This document shows, piece by piece, positions 6,398 through 10,009 of a stretch of 10,009 nucleotides of DNA. The position numbers were made by a program, and so were the translations under genes. Every line of letters begins with the position of its first letter. Within the stretch, counting starts at the first letter, position 1. The notes beneath the pieces were generated by a model, which saw nothing but the letters and a program-made list of their open reading frames with translations, searched no databases and was not told the origin of the DNA. The DNA is taken from positions 1-10,009 of the forward strand of contig JAKIVF010000118.1 of assembly GCA_021647145.1 (NCBI GenBank). Reading direction: 5' to 3'. Source of the DNA: Methylococcaceae bacterium (lineage in GTDB: Bacteria > Pseudomonadota > Gammaproteobacteria > Methylococcales > Methylomonadaceae).

Positions 6398-7486
6398 TTA
6401 CATTTGATCCAGTATTGCTCTCTTTACTGCATCCAACGTTGCCTCAATAGTCACAGGGTGAGAGTCTTTGCATTGACTAATTGCCGTATCAGGGTCTTTT
6501 AATCCATTCCCCGTTAAAGTACAGACAATTTTACTACCTTCTGGAATTTTTCCACTTTCAATATCTTTTAATGCACCTGCTAACGATGTTGCTGATGCGG
6601 GCTCACAAAAGATACCTTCATTAGATGAAAGCATTTTATGTGCTTCTAAGATTTTTTCATCGGTAAAGCAATCAAACCAACCGCCCGATTCTTTTTGTGC
6701 ATTCCAAGCAAAGTCCCATGATTGGGGTCTACCTATGCGGATTGCTGTAGCAACAGTTTCTGGGTTATCTATCATTTTACCGCTAATAAAGGGTGCCGCA
6801 CCCGCTGCTTGGTAACCACACATTATAGGGCGTTTAGTTGCTACTGATTTTACCCCTCCCTGGTCTTCTGTATACTCAGTATAGCCTTTCCAATAGGCGG
6901 TTATATTCCCTGCATTCCCTACAGGCAAACAGTGATAGTCAGGAGCATCACCTAGCTCATCAACAATCTCAAATGCTGCTGTTTTTTGTCCATCAATCCG
7001 AAATGGATTAATAGAATTAACAATAGTCACTGGGGCGTGATCAACAATTTCTTTCACTAACGACATGCCGTCATCAAAGTTACCATTAATCTGGATAATT
7101 TCAGCACCATACATTAGGGTCTGTGCTAATTTTCCTAGTGCTATTTTTCCATCAGGAATTAACACAAACGCTTTAATTCCTGCCCGCACAGCGTACGCTG
7201 CAGCAGATGCAGAAGTATTCCCAGTTGATGCACAAATGATAGCTTGACTACCTTCTTCAACAGCTTTGCTCACAGCCATAGTCATGCCGCGGTCCTTAAA
7301 CGACCCTGTTGGGTTTAACCCCTCATACTTGACATAAATATCTACCTCTTTCCCAATTATTTTTGGAATATTTTGCAACTGAATTAACGGTGTATTTCCT
7401 TCACCCAGACTGATAATACGAGCATCATCATTAATCGGCAGGCGTTTTTTATAGTGTTCTATTAATCCCGTGTATCGAGTAGACAT
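6398..7486 (-). CDS. thrC: Threonine synthase (short form)
   Basis: Pyridoxal-phosphate enzyme converting O-phosphohomoserine to threonine, the last step of the pathway. Visible features: LGEGNTPLIQL at 27-37; NPTGSFKDRGM at 58-68, with Lys64 the expected cofactor lysine; ASTGNTSASAAAYA at 86-99; PVGNAGNITAYWKGY at 188-202, whose GNAGN holds the cofactor phosphate; CEPASATSLAGA at 294-305; and TLTGNGLKDP at 323-332. At 362 residues it belongs to the short Bacillus-like type rather than the longer form (about 430-470) of E. coli and Pseudomonas. Start ATG 7486 is preceded by AGGA at 7495-7498, spacer 8, lying within the last codons of hom. Only five bases separate hom and thrC, so they are one transcript and probably translationally coupled. 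Confidence 0.95.
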   Translation of the reverse strand: MSTRYTGLIEHYKKRLPINDDARIISLGEGNTPLIQLQNIPKIIGKEVDIYVKYEGLNPTGSFKDRGMTMAVSKAVEEGSQAIICASTGNTSASAAAYAVRAGIKAFVLIPDGKIALGKLAQTLMYGAEIIQINGNFDDGMSLVKEIVDHAPVTIVNSINPFRIDGQKTAAFEIVDELGDAPDYHCLPVGNAGNITAYWKGYTEYTEDQGGVKSVATKRPIMCGYQAAGAAPFISGKMIDNPETVATAIRIGRPQSWDFAWNAQKESGGWFDCFTDEKILEAHKMLSSNEGIFCEPASATSLAGALKDIESGKIPEGSKIVCTLTGNGLKDPDTAISQCKDSHPVTIEATLDAVKRAILDQM

Positions 7487-7491
7487 ATTTC

Positions 7492-8802
7492 TTATCCTAA
7501 GGTTTCCAAGCGAATTCGGCTAATCGAGCCGGTAATAGTTGATAATGCTTCAATCTCAATGATTGCAGCGTTCATTTCTTTTTCTAACGTTGTTTGTGTC
7601 AGCATAATAACAGGGACAACCGTTTTTCCTTCTAATGGTTCTTTTTGAATCAATGCTTCAATACTTATATTATGATTTGATAAAATTCGAGTGACTTCAG
7701 CCAAAACACCTGGCTTATCTTCTGCAGTTAAACGTAAATAATAAGCTGTCTGTATTTGCTCTGATGTTAAAACAGGAATATCACTAATTGCATCTTCCTG
7801 AAATGCCAAATGTGGAACTCTGTGTTCCGGGTCGCCTGTTAATACTCTAACCACATCAACCACATCAGAAATAACCGCAGAGGCTGTTGGTTCTGCGCCT
7901 GCGCCTGCGCCATAATAAAGCGTCGGTCCAACCGCATCCCCTTGAACTAAAACAGCATTCATTACACCGTCTACATTTGCTATCAGTCTACGTTCAGGAA
8001 TTAGTGTTGGGTGTACTCTTAACTCAATTCCTTGCTCTGTTTTACGGGCAATACCTAAATGTTTAATGCGATAACCCAGCTCTTCTGCATATTCAACATC
8101 GGCTCGCGAAATGTTGCTTATTCCTTCGGTAAATACTTTTTCAAATTGTAACGGTATGCCAAAGGCTAATGAAGCCAAAATAGCCAGTTTGTGTCCAGCA
8201 TCAATTCCCTCTACATCAAAAGTAGGATCCGCTTCTGCATAACCTAACACTTGCGCCTCGGCTAAAACTTCAGAAAAATCACGGCCTTTATCGCGCATTT
8301 CTGTAAGGATAAAATTTCCTGTTCCGTTAATTATTCCTGCTAGCCATTCAATTTGGTTGCCACTGAGTCCTTCACGAATTGCTTTTATAATGGGAATACC
8401 ACCTGCAACAGCTGCTTCAAACAAGACCATTACACCTTTTTCGCTGGCTTTAGCAAAAATTTCATTCCCATGTAAAGCGATAAGTGCTTTGTTTGCAGTT
8501 ACAATATGTTTACCATTTTCTATCGCTTGTAAAATCAGGTTTTTTGCTAGAGTCGTTCCGCCTATCAGTTCTAGAATAATATCAATTTCAGGGTCATTAA
8601 TAATATCCAGAGAATTTGTGGTTAGCTCTATTCCTTGGGTATCACATATTCTTTCCTGGGTTAGATTTCTAGCAGAAGCGTGAGTGACTAAAATTTTCCT
8701 GCCTGCACGGCGCGAAATTTCTTTTGCATTTCTTGTAAGCACATTAACAACACCGCCGCCGACAGTACCTAATCCTAAAACACCAACTTTTACTGGTTTC
8801 AA
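7492..8802 (-). CDS. hom: Homoserine dehydrogenase
   Basis: NAD(P)-dependent reduction of aspartate 4-semialdehyde to homoserine, the branch point toward threonine and methionine. The 436-residue length is typical of the monofunctional enzyme with a C-terminal ACT domain. Features: VGVLGLGTVGGGVVNVL at about 6-22, the nucleotide-binding Rossmann loop; ELIGGTT at about 78-84; TANKALIALHG at about 102-112; FEAAVAGGIPIIKAIREGL near 127-145; GIINGTGNFILTEM near 156-169; and YAEADPTFDVEGIDAGHKLAILA near 188-210, containing the catalytic Asp/Lys region. An ACT domain from about 355 (RLTAEDKPGVLAEVTRIL) suggests threonine feedback inhibition. The start codon is TTG at 8802, with AGGAG at 8808-8812. 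No ATG or GTG lies nearby in frame, and family members begin MKPVKVG exactly here. It is the middle gene of the operon, 32 bp after the aminotransferase. Confidence 0.95.
   Translation of the reverse strand: MKPVKVGVLGLGTVGGGVVNVLTRNAKEISRRAGRKILVTHASARNLTQERICDTQGIELTTNSLDIINDPEIDIILELIGGTTLAKNLILQAIENGKHIVTANKALIALHGNEIFAKASEKGVMVLFEAAVAGGIPIIKAIREGLSGNQIEWLAGIINGTGNFILTEMRDKGRDFSEVLAEAQVLGYAEADPTFDVEGIDAGHKLAILASLAFGIPLQFEKVFTEGISNISRADVEYAEELGYRIKHLGIARKTEQGIELRVHPTLIPERRLIANVDGVMNAVLVQGDAVGPTLYYGAGAGAEPTASAVISDVVDVVRVLTGDPEHRVPHLAFQEDAISDIPVLTSEQIQTAYYLRLTAEDKPGVLAEVTRILSNHNISIEALIQKEPLEGKTVVPVIMLTQTTLEKEMNAAIIEIEALSTITGSISRIRLETLG
7495..7498 (-). promoter_or_regulatory. Shine-Dalgarno of thrC inside the 3' end of hom
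   Basis: Minus-strand AGGA overlaps the final Leu-Gly codons of hom and sits eight bases before the thrC ATG. Ribosomes finishing hom would pass over the site, which suggests coupled expression. Confidence 0.65.
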
Positions 8803-8807
8803 TATAA

Positions 8808-8812
8808 CTCCT
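8808..8812 (-). promoter_or_regulatory. Shine-Dalgarno supporting the TTG start of hom
   Basis: Minus-strand AGGAG five bases before the TTG at 8802. Together with the conserved N-terminal sequence it fixes this rare start codon. Confidence 0.75.
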
Positions 8813-8834
8813 AAAACTAATTTTGTATTTGATT

Positions 8835-10009
8835 TTACCCTAAAACGCCATCTTTCTTAAGCATACCTCTTATTCCTCTAAGAGCTTGCCTAGTTCTATG
8901 TTCATTTTCAATCAAACTAAAACGAACATACTCATCACCATATTGACCAAAACCTACACCTGGCGAAACAGCCACTTTTGCATCTATTATCATTTTTTTA
9001 CAAAATTCTAATGAGCCCATTTCTTTGTACTGTTTTGGAATAGGAGCCCAAACAAACATTGTAGCTTTTGGCTTTTCTATTTTCCAACCCATCGCATTTA
9101 AACCGTCACAAAGTACATCCCGCCGGCTTCTATAAATCTCGCAAATTTCAGCAACGCAATCTTGAGGCCCTTCTAACGCAGCAATTGCTGCTACCTGAAT
9201 TGGAGTGAACATTCCATAATCCAAATATGATTTAATTCTGGTTAATGCCGCAACCAAGGTTTTATTTCCACACATAAACCCTACTCTCCACCCTGGCATA
9301 TTATAACTTTTTGATAGAGAATAAAATTCAACAGCAATATCCTTCGCTCCTTCTACTTGTAATATGGAGGGTGCTTTATACCCATCAAAAACAATATCTG
9401 CATAAGCAATATCATGAACCACCCAAATATTATGTTCTTTAGCAATAGCCACGACCTTTTCAAAAAAATCTAATTCCACACACTGACTAGTCGGGTTGCC
9501 TGGAAAATTCAGGATCAGCATTTTTGGTTTTGGCCAAGAATCATCAATTGCTTTGTGCAACTCTTCAAAAAAATCAATCCCAGGAACCATTTTTATATGT
9601 CGTAAATCCGCTCCAGCAATAACAACACCATACGGATGAATTGGATAAGCAGGGTTAGGAACAAGAACAACATCACCCGGCCCTAATGTAGCTAAAGCTA
9701 AATGCGCCAGACCTTCTTTAGACCCTATTGTCACAATTGCTTCAGATTCAGGATCTAAATCAACATCAAAACGATCTTTATACCATTGACAGATAGCTTT
9801 TCTTAATCGAGGAATTCCACGAGAAAGTGAATATCTGTGAGTATCATCACGTTCTGCAGCTTCAACCATTTTTGCAACAATATGTTTAGGGGTAGGCTGG
9901 TCTGGGTTACCCATTCCGAAGTCTATAATGTCTTCGCCTTCTGAACGAGCTTTTGCTTTAAGATCATTAACGATATTAAAGACATACGGGGGGAGGCGAC
10001 TAATCCGGT
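8835..10009 (-). CDS. alaC: AlaC-type alanine/glutamate-pyruvate aminotransferase (5' end off the right edge)
   Basis: Class I/II pyridoxal-phosphate aminotransferase very similar in pattern to E. coli AlaC, which makes alanine from pyruvate and glutamate. The frame is open to the right edge. Above the internal Met at 9914 there are 31 more codons, including RISRLPPYVFNIVNDLK and EGEDIIDFG, which match the AlaC N-terminus, so the true start lies roughly ten codons beyond the window. Of 390 visible residues, motifs numbered from the first complete codon include SRGIPRLRKAI (62-72), TIGSKEGLAHLALA (93-106), FPGNPTSQCVELDFFEKVV (168-186), HDIAYADI (198-205) and SLSKSYNMPGWRVGF (230-244), where Lys233 is the expected cofactor lysine. 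YVRFSLIENEHR near the end provides the carboxylate-binding Arg. Placement before hom-thrC is an arrangement found in beta- and gammaproteobacteria. The exact substrate is not proven by sequence. Confidence 0.92.
   Translation of the reverse strand, partial: RISRLPPYVFNIVNDLKAKARSEGEDIIDFGMGNPDQPTPKHIVAKMVEAAERDDTHRYSLSRGIPRLRKAICQWYKDRFDVDLDPESEAIVTIGSKEGLAHLALATLGPGDVVLVPNPAYPIHPYGVVIAGADLRHIKMVPGIDFFEELHKAIDDSWPKPKMLILNFPGNPTSQCVELDFFEKVVAIAKEHNIWVVHDIAYADIVFDGYKAPSILQVEGAKDIAVEFYSLSKSYNMPGWRVGFMCGNKTLVAALTRIKSYLDYGMFTPIQVAAIAALEGPQDCVAEICEIYRSRRDVLCDGLNAMGWKIEKPKATMFVWAPIPKQYKEMGSLEFCKKMIIDAKVAVSPGVGFGQYGDEYVRFSLIENEHRTRQALRGIRGMLKKDGVLG

Noticed and set aside
8835..9914. Complete aminotransferase gene starting at the ATG at 9914
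   Set aside because: The frame continues upstream to the window edge with AlaC-like sequence (RLPPYVFNI, EGEDIIDFG), so that Met is internal.
1..10009. Mobile element, prophage, CRISPR or defence system
   Set aside because: No transposase, integrase, terminal repeat, regular repeat-spacer array, toxin-antitoxin pair or nuclease-helicase cluster was seen. RecJ here is the full-length housekeeping enzyme.

Overview
The window is an AT-rich chromosomal stretch of ordinary, vertically inherited housekeeping genes. There is no sign of a transposon, integrase, prophage, CRISPR array or toxin-antitoxin pair. The proteins read as gammaproteobacterial: a class II ribonucleotide reductase split into NrdJa and NrdJb (the Pseudomonas aeruginosa arrangement), an AlaC-type aminotransferase, and hom-thrC lying near recJ as in pseudomonads. 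The AT-rich composition, a class I fructose-1,6-bisphosphatase and a short-form threonine synthase would fit a methylotrophic or chemosynthetic gammaproteobacterium, but that is only an inference.

Layout, left to right. The 3' part of the left operon (minus strand) is nrdJb (cut by the left edge) and nrdJa, joined by a TAATG stop/start overlap. Their promoter region (2629-2897) is shared with the divergent fbp on the plus strand. It holds a perfect NrdR-type box, a degenerate second one 32 bp away centre to centre, and a TATAAT hexamer for nrdJa. fbp (2898-3914) converges on recJ (4014-5759, minus). Next comes about 400 bp of AT-rich non-coding DNA with small inverted repeats. It is followed by a 54-codon plus-strand gene (6163-6327) for a single-span membrane peptide, whose stop codon lies inside an intrinsic terminator. 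The right third is a minus-strand operon transcribed from the right: an alaC-like aminotransferase (cut by the right edge), hom and thrC.

Functions. NrdJa/NrdJb make deoxyribonucleotides with adenosylcobalamin, independent of oxygen. Fbp is the gluconeogenic or Calvin-cycle phosphatase. RecJ is the 5'-3' single-strand exonuclease of repair and recombination. Hom and ThrC carry out steps of aspartate-semialdehyde to threonine, and the aminotransferase supplies alanine or a related amino acid.

I found no convincing exotic system. The points most worth a second look are the paired NrdR sites, the unannotated small membrane-protein gene with its own terminator, an A10 tract at the start of recJ, and the inverted repeats between recJ and the small gene.
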